DNA of 64,000 nucleotides, from assembly GCA_950295325.1 (NCBI GenBank), contig OX485807.1, forward strand, positions 26,195,666 to 26,259,665. The letters run 5' to 3'. Position 1 is the stretch's first letter. The number at the start of each line of letters is the position of its first letter. Under the pieces are notes generated by a model that made no database searches, was not told where the DNA came from, and saw nothing but the letters and a program-made list of their open reading frames with translations. Of this stretch, positions 52,681 to 64,000 are shown piece by piece. Made by a program: the position numbers and the translations under genes. This stretch comes from Polytrichum commune. Taxonomy: Eukaryota > Streptophyta > Polytrichopsida > Polytrichales > Polytrichaceae.

Positions 52681-55615
52681 CCCTACAGGTAAAGACTTGG
52701 TTCTTATTTTTGTTTGTTATTATAGGGCACCTCGCATCACGTAATCGCCTTCCAAATTTTCCGGAACGCATTATGACTTCCCATGACTCAAGCTTTGTCG
52801 AATCGGCCCTTTAAGGAGATGTGGAAGCTCTATTTATACCGCCACTTAAACGTGTGGAAGCGTCCACAAATTAGGGTTGGGTCTTTACGTGCGGTGAGGC
52901 CTCGAGATGGGGTATTGTCGTAAATAAGGCCCCCAACTCGGCCACATGCCTTGGGGGGTCCTTATTTCCAATAATGAGGTCATGTCTCAGGGCCTCACAT
53001 GTTACATCAATGTCAGTGGCAACTTGCTTTTACGATTACCTTGGAAGGCAATCTTTTGTTGATTTAAAATTCATGAATCTTTACTTAATATCACCTTAAC
53101 CCTAACTTCCCAAGCAACTCGTTTTTTGGTTGATGGGATGATTTCTTCCCTACATGCTATATTAACCCCACCTAACTCATGCATCCGCAATCAAAATAAC
53201 TATAAACATCAAGTTGACATGGATATCTACCCATAGACATATGAGGCATATGATTTGGAGATGATTAGAATGTGAAACAAAATGTTTGAGTGGGAAGTGG
53301 TCATGATTTTGTTGTGTTGGGAGCTCATGTGAGGGTGTTAACTCCAATCAATGGGTACCACTCCAATGCAAACTTTGCATGAACATCGATGATGTTTATT
53401 TTGGTGAAAGTGAAATCTATTTTGATGGGCATCAAAATACGGCCTTTGTGCTCACACCAACCGTACACTTTGAGATTTGGACATCATGTTCACATATCAC
53501 TCTTTGGTTTTTAGGGAAGTTGCTAGGAAATCCAGGACATGAGGTCTCAATATATAGTTTTATATATATACACATAATTTATACGATCCTCACCAAGTTT
53601 ATAGTTCATATTTTATATGTTTTCTTCTCTTTCTATGAGTAATCATGGGATCTTGTTTGAATGGGTCCACTATAAGAATAAATGATGTATAAGGAGTAAT
53701 AGGTGTCAAATTGGGCACATTTGTTCAATTTACAATAAAAAGGAAACAAGATGACCGATTGACAATTGAACATACCACACGGATCAATTATTTTGATCAT
53801 ATAACATGGGTGTTATGATTCTTAGATTGGTTTGAAATCTCCTTGCTCTTTCTCCAAATCCACCGATTATTGTGATCAAGTAACTTGAGGCATGACCACA
53901 CTTGCTAGTTAGCAAACAATTTTAGCTTAGCTAACATATCTGCTACGCAAAATTGGGTCCACACTAGTAATGGTTAGGTTAGCCTTAAGGAGCTTCAAGA
54001 GCCTCGAGGGCTTGTTAGTTAAGTCACCTCTCTAGGTCAATTTACCAAGTAATTTTAACTACCCGTTTACCCAACATGCCTGATGGGAAAGGAGCTTCTA
54101 CCCTCTTTCAAATTTATTCACTCCAAAGCTTCTCTTTTGATCACTAGGGTAGGGGGACAAGGTGGTGGGGAGGGTAAGGGGGCACTCTTCTTTGAGAGCA
54201 CTCACGGGACCTCTTATAAAAATCCCTTACACACACAAATTAAATGAGAAAAAGAAGACAATACGAACAAAATGTTGACTACATAATAGCCTCATGTATG
54301 TATACGCAAATTTTGAAACATCAAAGTAAATTGTTTCCATAATGCAAACTAAATATAAGATTTTGAAAGAAGGAAGAGAAATTGCCTGAAATATAGATGC
54401 TCATACATCATTCTTTATTAGCATGCTCTCTATAGGGAGCGTTCTTAAAACCCGTTGTATTCAAAATCCTCATGACAAAAAGGAAATTTTACATATGAAT
54501 TATAGACTACATAGCGGTCTTATGTCCTTAAGGCATTATTAAGCAACACAATGGTTAAACTAACTAACATAAATGCTAGCTAACATGCAAGTGCAATTGG
54601 TCCCTTACACTATCAATTTGACACATGTATTGCATAACTAGTGTGGATGGCATATTTAATGCTCAACTACAAGGGTAAACTTTGCTTGGCATTAAACAAT
54701 GAACTCAACACTTGAGTAGACCTAGCAAAGTTGATCACAAAAGTTTCAATGCATGTCATGGTTGTCCGCTTCATTTTGGCCAGAAATAATGCCCGCATAA
54801 TTCGATTAGGGGATTTCAATTTTTTGCTCGGCTTGGAACATTCCAAAAATGGCCACTATGCAGTATATCACACCTTCATCATAGTTTCTTCAAAAAGCGC
54901 AATTTTTTTGGCAATGAAACAAAACTCTGTTTGATTTGTGCCATATCAATCTCGTAAAGAAATACTAGTCTCTTCACAAAATCTTGACAGAATTTGCCAA
55001 TGTGACATCTCATGGAGTCTGATATTTATATATAACTCTCCAGGGTGGGTCGAACGGGCATTTCAATCACGCTGACCTGTGGTTAGCGTTTAATCTCTCT
55101 CTTCTCTTGTAACTCTCCTTGTTCCAGACTCTCGTTTCATCTTATAAATCAAGATGAATATTTGGCAAGAAATGTTAAGTCATTTATCTACACATTTGTT
55201 GTTTTCAAGCTCTTGAAAAATCGATACCTTATCCTGTTACAAAGAATAACTAAAACCTCTTGTCATGTCATCACTTGATATAATATTGTCTATGTCACCT
55301 TGTCATAGTCTTATACACCTAAAATGGACACCAATTGACTCAAAAGTGGTCAAAATCTTTCTAAAATGTGGCGTGTATGTTTAATCTTTTAGGATGCAAA
55401 TCGAGAAGTGACATACATTGAATATTGTTTAGGGGGAAAATGTTTGCTTTACTCTCACTTATCTTGTATGTAAGTTTGCATTAGCAGTGTTGGAGACATG
55501 CATTTCATAAGTTGCGCTTTAGTCACATTAAGTTATAGTATACATCTGATTTAGTATGGACCACACTAATCATTCTAGAGCAACAACAATAAACACTATG
55601 AGTTGCCAACTCGAA
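52681..55615. other. intergenic stretch
   Basis: AT-rich, no supported gene. Short frames such as 53379-53642 have no recognisable domain. Confidence 0.5.
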
Positions 55616-56206
55616 ATGGGCATCACACTATGGCTGAAGTGTCGAGACGCCGTCGATTTCCACCAATCAGATTGCAAGAAACCAAGAATCCGGCCTCTCA
55701 ATCCTTCACACTAGAGGCCAAAGTCCAAAGGCCGTCCCTTTTTAAGACGCCTACATGGCAATACTTTTTGACCAAGACAACGGACTTTCGAAGGAAGTTT
55801 GGGTCAGACAGGAATGGAAACGCAAATTATGGTCGATAGGCCGTTGATTTTTCCTCATAAAAAAATCAAAAACTGACAAAGATCTTGGCCGTTAGATTGG
55901 AGGGGTTGTTTTGGGCAGACAATAAAGTGGGATGCTCCTTCTTCATGGGATGGGATTGGACTTTGGGTTTGGCCTTTGGAGGCTTCAAACTATGGCTGTC
56001 CAAGTCAAGAGATTATGGAAATTCATGGCCAAACGTCTGGACTATGGGCTTGGCCTTTGGAGGCTGCACACTATGGCCAGCCGAAGGCTCCAATTCATAC
56101 ACTTTATTAACTATTTTCAGCCCGTTCCATTAGACTCTCCACAACGTTTGGCCATTCAATCCCACGGCCTCTCAACCTGGACGGCCGTAGTGTGAAACGG
56201 CCCTCA
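55616..56206. mobile_element. possible degenerate Harbinger-like MITE
   Basis: Left end GGGCATCACACTATGGC and right end complement GGGCCGTTTCACACTACGGC look like decayed inverted ends similar to those of the element at 58172-59394. Inside, GGCCTTTGGAGGCTTCAAACTATGG is followed 90 bases later by a near copy (seen as GGCCTTTGGAGGCTGCACAC). No clear target duplication. Confidence 0.4.
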
Positions 56207-58168
56207 ATCAAGATCCTAGTGTTTCCAATATCAACCCAACTTACATGTTGACATCTTTTGGTTTTTTTTCTTTACTGATTCGAGGAATATTCTTCCAAAT
56301 TCCTCTATATCGATTGGCAATTTTCCCGAGGTCTTGAATGTTTGAACAGATTGTTTCTCAAACCCAACCAGTCTGTCTGTAACTAGCTGTCGGTTCCGTG
56401 CGCAAGTATGAGTAAATACAGAACTAGTGAGCCTACAGCAAGAAGCATGGGAGGGCAGGGATATGGCAGGCACCAGCAAGCTCTGAAATGCACTAACTCA
56501 CACATGTTAAAAGCTGTTAAAAGGTTCAATAAATGTGGCGATATAAATGCAGAGAGGCTCAGACCGTAAGAGAGAGTTCGATCTAGGGTTTCTCGTGGCC
56601 ATGGTCGGTGGTCCAAAGACCGTGACCAACCGAAATCGACATCACTTTTAGCGGTCTTGGTCACGGGACATATTGTAAAGCACACTTCGACTAGGATGTA
56701 GCATTTTAAAATGAGAATGAAAAAAACATGTCGTAGACCAACATTGATGATTTTGAGGATTGGATTTTTTGAAATAAAGGTTACTGATATATGTATATAT
56801 TTTCTTCTGACATGGTAACCTTGTATTTCAGTTGAGATACCTTATTTGGGTTCTCTAGCCAAAAAATCCGGGTGATTGCCAAACATTAGTCATTCCTAGA
56901 CATGTAGGATGTCATGTCACTTTCGTATCCTTTTTATAACATGCTCACCCATGGTCACTTCTACTTGTGTTGACCTTGTGTAAAACAAAGTGGGACTGCT
57001 ACTCGTTCTCAAACAATGAGAGATTTAGAAAACAATGGTCATGGTCATTGGCCACTAGTGTAAACAAGCCCTAATCAACTTGCAGTATGTGATCATCAAT
57101 GTGTCATTTTGACTCTAAGAGGCACAACTAGCAACTCAAGGAGAATCAAGTTTTATGAAAGTAGTTGCTATCCCGATTATTGCAATTATCATGTATTATC
57201 ATTGGGAATTGCAAAGTGCCGTTGGAACTTCTTAGAAGTTGTAATGAATGTTAGTTTCTAGAATCAAAGTGTTGCTATGTTCCATATAGATTGCATGCTA
57301 TCTATTTATGTTGCACTCATCACAAATTGCAACATTTGTTCTTTCTTTCTTTTTATAACAAGTCATGGCACTATGTATCCCCAAATGGTTAATATAAAAA
57401 ATGCAGCCAAAAATATACACAACGTCTAACAACATAATATATCAGTAAGATGCTCAAAAAGTTAAGTCTCCTCAGCTTTTCAAGCATCCGATTATTATAT
57501 TCCGAGGTCCACTAAACAAATAATGGACGTTGAGTATTATTATGTATGCAACATATGTAACATCACCATTCATATTATATTTAGTATGTGTTGTAGAGGG
57601 CGTTCTATTTCATATGTACTAAATGTCGGCATGTGATGTCCAAGTGAGATTCAAGTGGTCACAGCCATACACAAGTCAAAAAGTCTTTTGTTGGGAGGGG
57701 GGCAAAGGGTTGTTTTGTTAGGATATGGAGTAGAAACCATGCTCCTAATACATAGATTTCGTTTTCCAACACCTATCACTAGAGGTGCAGTAAAAATCTA
57801 CTTTTATAAATGGAGTGCTTAATCATATTAAATCATCTCAATGCACCAATTTGGGGTTTCTAATTACAATGTAAGTGTCAATAAGAATAGAAATAGAAAA
57901 CATTGGGCTCTCCATAGGATTCAAATTTTTCACTCTTCCCAATGGTAGGTGTCGTGAGCATGGTCATCGAGTATCAAGCTACTTGCCAACACCTTATTCA
58001 ACTACCTAGTATATAACTTTGACCTCAATCACCGTCTTCATAGTACTCGTGTTGGTAGATGTCACTTTTTGCCCATCCACAACATGTGGGGAGATCAGTG
58101 GTGCAAGTTTTGATTGTAAAGCACTTGCTTAATGCTTTTCCTCGTAGGCGTGCATTTCGCCATCTAAC
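56207..58168. other. intergenic stretch
   Basis: No supported gene, RNA or element boundary. Confidence 0.5.
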
Positions 58169-58171
58169 TTA

Positions 58172-59394
58172 GGGGCGGTTTACACTATGGACCATGAAGT
58201 TGGACCAGGGCTCTGCAAGGCAGTTGATTGGCTCTTGAAGTTGTCCCGGGACAACTTCGGTTTACACTAAGGAAAAAATGGCAGAGGGACCATGGAGGTT
58301 GAGGTCCCCAAAATATAATTTTTAAGGCCTAATAAATGCACTGACATGGTCCAACGGGTTTTGTTGTGAGAGAGGCAAGAGAGGTGGTCTGGTAGGAAAA
58401 GGCAAGGGCCCATGTCAGAGAAATGCCATTTCAAGAATGTTTGAATGAATCTACCTTTTATGTGCCTTAATTATATTATAGCCCATGAGACATACCAACA
58501 CTACCTTGCCCTACCCCTTAAACCGGCTTACACGTGTTTCATCAAACAACGCGGGACATCTAGAACTCAAGAATTCAAGTCCAGATTTGTTTTTTTGGTC
58601 TACCAGCTAAAAATTTTGGAATTTTGGGGCGTGTAATATACCGTTGGAAAGGTCTTGAAAATACATTTCCAACGGTATATTACACGCCCCAAAATGTTTA
58701 AAAAATACAGTTGCAAAACAAAAAAACAAAAAAACGTAGTCATTTAGTGATTGTAGATCAAGGTGGTCAAAAGAAGCACAATGGGAAATCTTCTAACATT
58801 GATTATCAAAGAATTGAAATTTAGTGTTGAGCAAGGTTGGGTGGTAACAACATTAGATATAATCAAACACTAAATATCCTATTTAGTGTAGTGACAACAC
58901 AAGGTGCATGTCACATGTAAATTACATTGAACATGTACAAATTGAATCGCTTATTTTTTTTGTAAAAATTGTTGTGAGAAGATTTGCAAGCCACATCTTC
59001 GACACATTTAACAAGAAGTGAAGAGAGTTGAAGCCCAAGAGATGACAAGAGAATGATCAAACTTTAAGGCGAAAAGAAGAAAAAACTAAGTGACAAGATA
59101 AGTGAAGGCATGTGTAGGCAAGTGAAGGCAAATTGAAGTCAACAAAATGGTCAAACTTCATTTTTTCCCAAAACTGCCCTTTTTGGGCTTATATTAAAAA
59201 AATTAGCACATCCACTTCTTGCCGCATGGTCATTCCTCTTGGTCCACATTTGGTTTACACCTAGTGAGGGACCCAACGGCTTTGTAAATCAATTTTTTAA
59301 GAACTCGGACCATGAAATGTAGACCATGAACTCGTACCACGGAATAAGGCATCTTATGTGGGACGAGTTCATGGTCTATGGTGTAAACCACCCC
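58172..59394. mobile_element. non-autonomous PIF/Harbinger element, 1223 bp
   Basis: Inverted ends: GGGGCGGTTTACACTATGGA at the left and GGGGTGGTTTACACCATAGA as the complement of the right end, both continuing into CCATGAA. Flanked by TTA on each side (58169-58171, 59395-59397), the superfamily's target duplication. No transposase inside. A copy of the hairpin MITE (58585-58770) is nested in it. Confidence 0.8.
58585..58770. mobile_element. hairpin MITE-like element, copy 2 (left end truncated)
   Basis: Core arms GGGGCGTGTAATATACCGTT and its complement are almost perfect. The right end ...GATCAAGGTGGTCAA matches copy 1 at 4756-4976, but the matching left end is missing. Confidence 0.6.
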
Positions 59395-59397
59395 TTA

Positions 59398-62300
59398 GCC
59401 CCATCATTGATGTTGAGCTCTTTCATCTCATCCACTACCATAATCTTATTCATCGGCCACTCACATGTTATAGCAATCTTCTATATACATTCATGAGAAG
59501 AAATGTTTCATAACTTTGATAAAATTAGAGAAGATCCAACGGACACAAAGGAAAAGTTTGCATGAAGAGTAGCTAGTTAAAATATGTTTTTGTTTTTTGT
59601 TTTTTTGTAGTCTTTAGATGTTGAACTGAAATATGTGATCGTTCAAGAACATGTCTAGTTGTTTAAAATCAGAGTGAATGTGTAAATTGAGTTTGAATAT
59701 GGGGTGACGATTCCAAATGACAATTCTAAGAGGGTGTCAAGACTCAAAGGTCATTGATTGGGTGGTGGGTTCTCTCGTATTGGCCTCTAATTGCACATGA
59801 GTGTCATGTTCAAGGCATATAGTATTAAATTATACATGTACTATGGATAAAATCATGCTCGTAGGCATAGATAACAAAAAGAGGTGAAAATACACATATA
59901 AATTTGTGTCCACCAATCGTGGTTATTGAAAGATAGGGGAATGCTAACATGTGAACGTTGAGTGACGAGTGGTAACTTGTGAGCAGTGAGGTTGGCAATA
60001 TATTTGGAGATACATTCATTAGTATCCTATAACCATGGTATTTTGGCATAAATATGAGCATGTTTGTTTAACATTGTCGTTAGATTCAACATTCAATTTT
60101 TTTTTAAATGCAACCACATTCCAAGTATTGAGCATGCCCTAGACTATATTTCTAGAATTTGTGTAGTTTGAGAAATGAATCGATGGAAACACTGTGGAAA
60201 ATTTTGAAATTGAGATTTTTGGACATAAACGAAAGTACAAGAGGAATTACTCACACATATCAATGTCCACAAAGTAACAAACACGTTCAACGTAGTCAAT
60301 GTGGAGGCATGCATAGAAACTCCAAAACTACCCCTATTGTCTTCCATTCCCTCCTCCTCTTTGTCACTAACATGTTCAATACACTTCTTTGCCTCGACAT
60401 CTAGGAATTGCAGAATGCGATGATCACAGTTGGACAACATACTACAATGTGATGGTGTTGATTCACAACACCTTTGTGACCACCTTTACGTGTAATGGGA
60501 TAATTATGCAAGTGGGAGGGGACGTCACATTCTTATTTTTTAAAGTAGAACTCAAATGGTTAGCATTCATTATTGAAGACTAACATGTTGAATGATTTCA
60601 AAATCAAAAAACTGTGGAACAAATGGCGAACTTATGTGATTCATCATGATTATGTGAAAACGTTTTGAATAGGTTCCTCATCATCATTGAGGGAGATTGT
60701 CTTCGCCATTGAGCCACCACTACAAGGTGAGTATAGAGTACTATATGATGATGCCCAAGATGACATCGAATATGGCAAAGTCTCTCCCAAACACAATGAC
60801 CCCTTCTAGTCTACATTACCCTGCTACCTAGACCTCATTGCTATCATATTACCAATGATATTATTCTTGAAGGTTATACCAATATTGCCCACCCCCTCAT
60901 ATTGGTCAAAACTCATAGATGAACGACCATATAATTTGACCTACTTACAGCCACATATATGTGCTAGTTATATGATATATTTTATGACTTACTCCCTCTT
61001 ATATTGGCAATGTCATAACAAATGTTGGTATCATATTTATTAAATACCATTATGATATCATAACAAAGATGTAAAAAAATAAAAAAATAAAAAAATAAAC
61101 AACAATGGTAGATTGCAATAAAGATGAAACCCTAAACCATGGTATTTGAACATGCTCATTATGTACACTCACAATTATATTCCTAAAATTCATTCAATAC
61201 CATCCAAAACAATTGTGAGCAAATGCCAAGCTCGGAAGAGGTAGTTGTACTTGTATTTGACGATGTCAAATTGACACATGAGATGTGTCACTACCCCTTG
61301 AAACCACCAATTCGCCACTCAATTTGGACGTGGTAGTCTATATAAATTTGTCGTGGTAAGTAATCGCCATTCATCCACATTCTTAGCCGTTTATGTGTGC
61401 CAAATATTTGCATGATAGATTCGAACTCTTCCAAATGTCAGACATCACTAAGAAAATACTAAAAGTAATCATCCGCATGTGTAAATACAAACGTCAATTG
61501 CAAAAAACAAAAAAACAAAGCAAGGATGAGGTAAAAGAGTAATATTGTAATGTGAACTAGAGAATCCAAGATTCACATGTAAAAACAGGCCATCGTATAA
61601 AAACACCACAATATTTTTCATACATTACATCTTTCCATGGCCGTTGAACTACTTGATATGGTTTGAATTCGTCCATGAACACCGAATTCTCATCAAGGTG
61701 TCATGATGATATCTATGCATTCATGCAACCAAGATAGGCAGTTTGTGGTCATCGGCTCATATTATTTTGTTTGTAGTATAGTGTGGTTCATGCATGAAGC
61801 AACAAATTATCAATTATCATTTAATGTACTACCGACCCGATTCCATTGAATCCATCACATACACACACATTGCCATGTTTCATGTATGTGATGAAATTGC
61901 ACAATTGTTGCTTGGGAGCAAGCTTAAACAGACGATCGGCTAATCAATATAAGTTATTTATGAGCCCCATAAAGCCAAGAAATGTCATTAATTACAAGAA
62001 ACCCATGGTTTCGACTATTCTTTGCATAGTCGTTTACTTGAAGTTGTTGAAATGGTCATTTCATGAGTAATTGTTATCGATTACATGACTGTGGTGACGG
62101 AGCACTAATTGATTGGTACCAAAATCATGAGCTGATCATTCAAATCATAAGTTGGTCAACAAACTTAACACCATTCCATACGGACATTGGTTTTTAACGA
62201 TTCTCATGTCGTGATGCTCATGACATGCATAGGATGTACCTCAAAACAAGTGGGCCATACGCCTCGAATTGGCATTAGCATGATCTAGATAAAAGGTTTG

Positions 62301-64000
62301 CGTTTATTATTTCGATATCAAAATTGGCTCTCATCTTTGAGTTTTCATCCCATTTACTTTACATATAACTTTAATAATCACTTTAATAGCTATGCCAACC
62401 TTGGTTTTTCATGTCCAATGTGCTAATATGATCCATACACTTTGTTCCAAAATGTATGGAGGTTGAGATGTAGTGTAGAGATTATTTACAATCTTTGTAT
62501 TTTTTCTGCCTGCTATTTTCTTCATTCTTTTTCTTAAGTTTCTATTGATCATGAATTGTTGTCTTCTCCTTTCATTAATACTAGTTTAGAATATTGAATG
62601 CAAGTGTTTAGGAGGAATATGTTCAAATGTACATAACATGCTCATATTTAGGGTGTCAGGGCATTATAGGTTTAAGTGGCATAAGTATATCATGACTTTA
62701 GAAAATAATAAATCAATCTTTCGTGTTTTTTGAGAAATTGGAAATAAGATCAAGGTTTTGAGCAGGGCAAACACATCAATGACGAACAACCCTTCCTATT
62801 GAGAAATAATTTATGGTCCATTCATTTCAAGATGTTTGTATTCCAATGTAAAGTTTGTGATTTTTACAATAGTAAGTAAAGCTTTTGTGGCCACCCAAAC
62901 ACATAGATTAGCTCAAAGTTAGCCCATTGTATACCAATGATGGCCGGTAGTGGAACTTAATGGTTTCTTAGTGCTGCCAACACTGCACAACCTAAGCTTG
63001 TCATGCATTAGCCTACATTATCCTTAAAATCTAAGGGCAACATGCATGATGTATGACAAGCTAATGAGCTCATGAGACCCCCTCGTCAACATAATTTAGG
63101 GTTGGGAGCCACTCGAGCCTTAGTCTTGAGGACACACTTCCAACCCCCTATAAACTATTATTATCTTCTTAGCTCTCGGGACACCTCATTTAGGAGTCTT
63201 TACGTAAACCCTTATTGATGCAAGTAGGTAAGGAGGCCAAATATCTCCACCACGATTTATTGCACGTGCCCTAGGGTGGAGGAAACCACGGGACACCACT
63301 CCATAGCTTAGCTACCTTTCCCTAGTCGTACTAACCTTCAATCCTCCGTGTAAAGCCCCGCCTAATTGTCAAAGAATGAATTGTTTGTCTAAAGTGGGGC
63401 CAAATGTCAATTATGTGATTAACAACCCATTTGACTTTGACGCATTTGACAACATGCTACCCTAGTCCAATCGTGACAAACCTTATACTATTGCAACACC
63501 CTAAAGACCAATTTCCGACTAGTAACCCATCCATTCAATATTGTTCTCAAGTGGGTAACATTGTGTTCCTCCTATGTGCACCGACGACTCAAATTGCATG
63601 TGGAACACTTTTCCCTCAAACCCTTGTGTCCAACAAAATGCAACCTCGAACACTAAGATACTCGCAATTGGAATTGTCATTTCCCTCTATGTTGGCCACA
63701 TGAATTTACAATGGCATCCATCACCAATGATTGCCCAAATGGAAATTTTGTTGGTAGACACGCTCTATTTGTTGCTAGTTCAAGACGTGATATCTTTGTA
63801 GGGCTTTGAGCAATTTCTCACCTTTGTTTTGCCACCGCTCGTCTTTGTTGTTTAATGTCCATGGCTTTATTCAAAGGTCGGTTTAGTCTACGGCAATGAA
63901 TGTCGGTAACCCAATTGCATTCCAACTTGTTGAAGATCCGGGCAACAAGGCGGAGCACTCAAAGATTGCGAAATGTGCAACATTGTTTGTAGCTTTGTAC
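59398..64000. other. intergenic stretch to the window end
   Basis: AT-rich, no supported gene, RNA or element. Reading frames are short and without family features. Confidence 0.5.

Overview
This is nuclear DNA of a land plant: low gene density, AT-rich, and full of transposable elements. Evidence for a plant: a polyubiquitin gene with plant-type residues (S19, D24, A57), a secreted eight-cysteine lipid-transfer protein, and an organellar lysyl-tRNA synthetase with a long transit peptide and 15 exons. The species cannot be named from the sequence. The retroelement content (a Dualen/RandI-like LINE, a Ty3-type element carrying a DNMT3-like methyltransferase) would suit a non-flowering lineage, but that is inference.

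Host genes. (1) Polyubiquitin, 15926-17071 (+), five head-to-tail units plus a terminal Gln; four units carry Thr28 instead of Ala28. (2) Organellar lysyl-tRNA synthetase, 21101-29819 (-). All 15 exons were resolved by hand with GT/AG borders and join in frame to 645 residues. (3) Non-specific lipid-transfer protein, 50728-51948 (-), two exons, 109 residues. A lone exon-like segment at 874-984 may belong to an unrecognised gene or pseudogene.

Mobile DNA, left to right. A 5'-truncated LINE with a 12-bp target duplication (2368-3966). A hairpin MITE (4756-4976). A broken PIF/Harbinger transposase in two same-strand pieces (12.2-12.8 kb and 6.1-6.4 kb), separated by two related minisatellite arrays and a 2.4-kb palindromic element (9238-11633). 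A Harbinger-like MITE (30929-31260). A gag-protease LTR element with a tRNA-Asp-type primer-binding site (about 33.3-39.2 kb, +). A decayed Ty3/gypsy element on the minus strand (39293-45475) with order gag, protease, cytosine-C5 DNA methyltransferase, reverse transcriptase/RNase H, itself hit by a solo LTR. A pogo-type element with perfect TA target sites and a PCNA-binding-type tail motif (47387-48680). A Mutator-like MITE with 10-bp target duplications (49485-49762). A Harbinger-type element with TTA target duplications (58172-59394).

Most notable is the methyltransferase-bearing retroelement: the domain lies between protease and RT, and its key catalytic residues have been lost by G-to-A changes on the coding strand, mostly in CG/CHG contexts. 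The second theme is intron growth by tandem duplication of splice-site flanks, seen in two unrelated genes (lysyl-tRNA synthetase intron 1 and the LTP intron).
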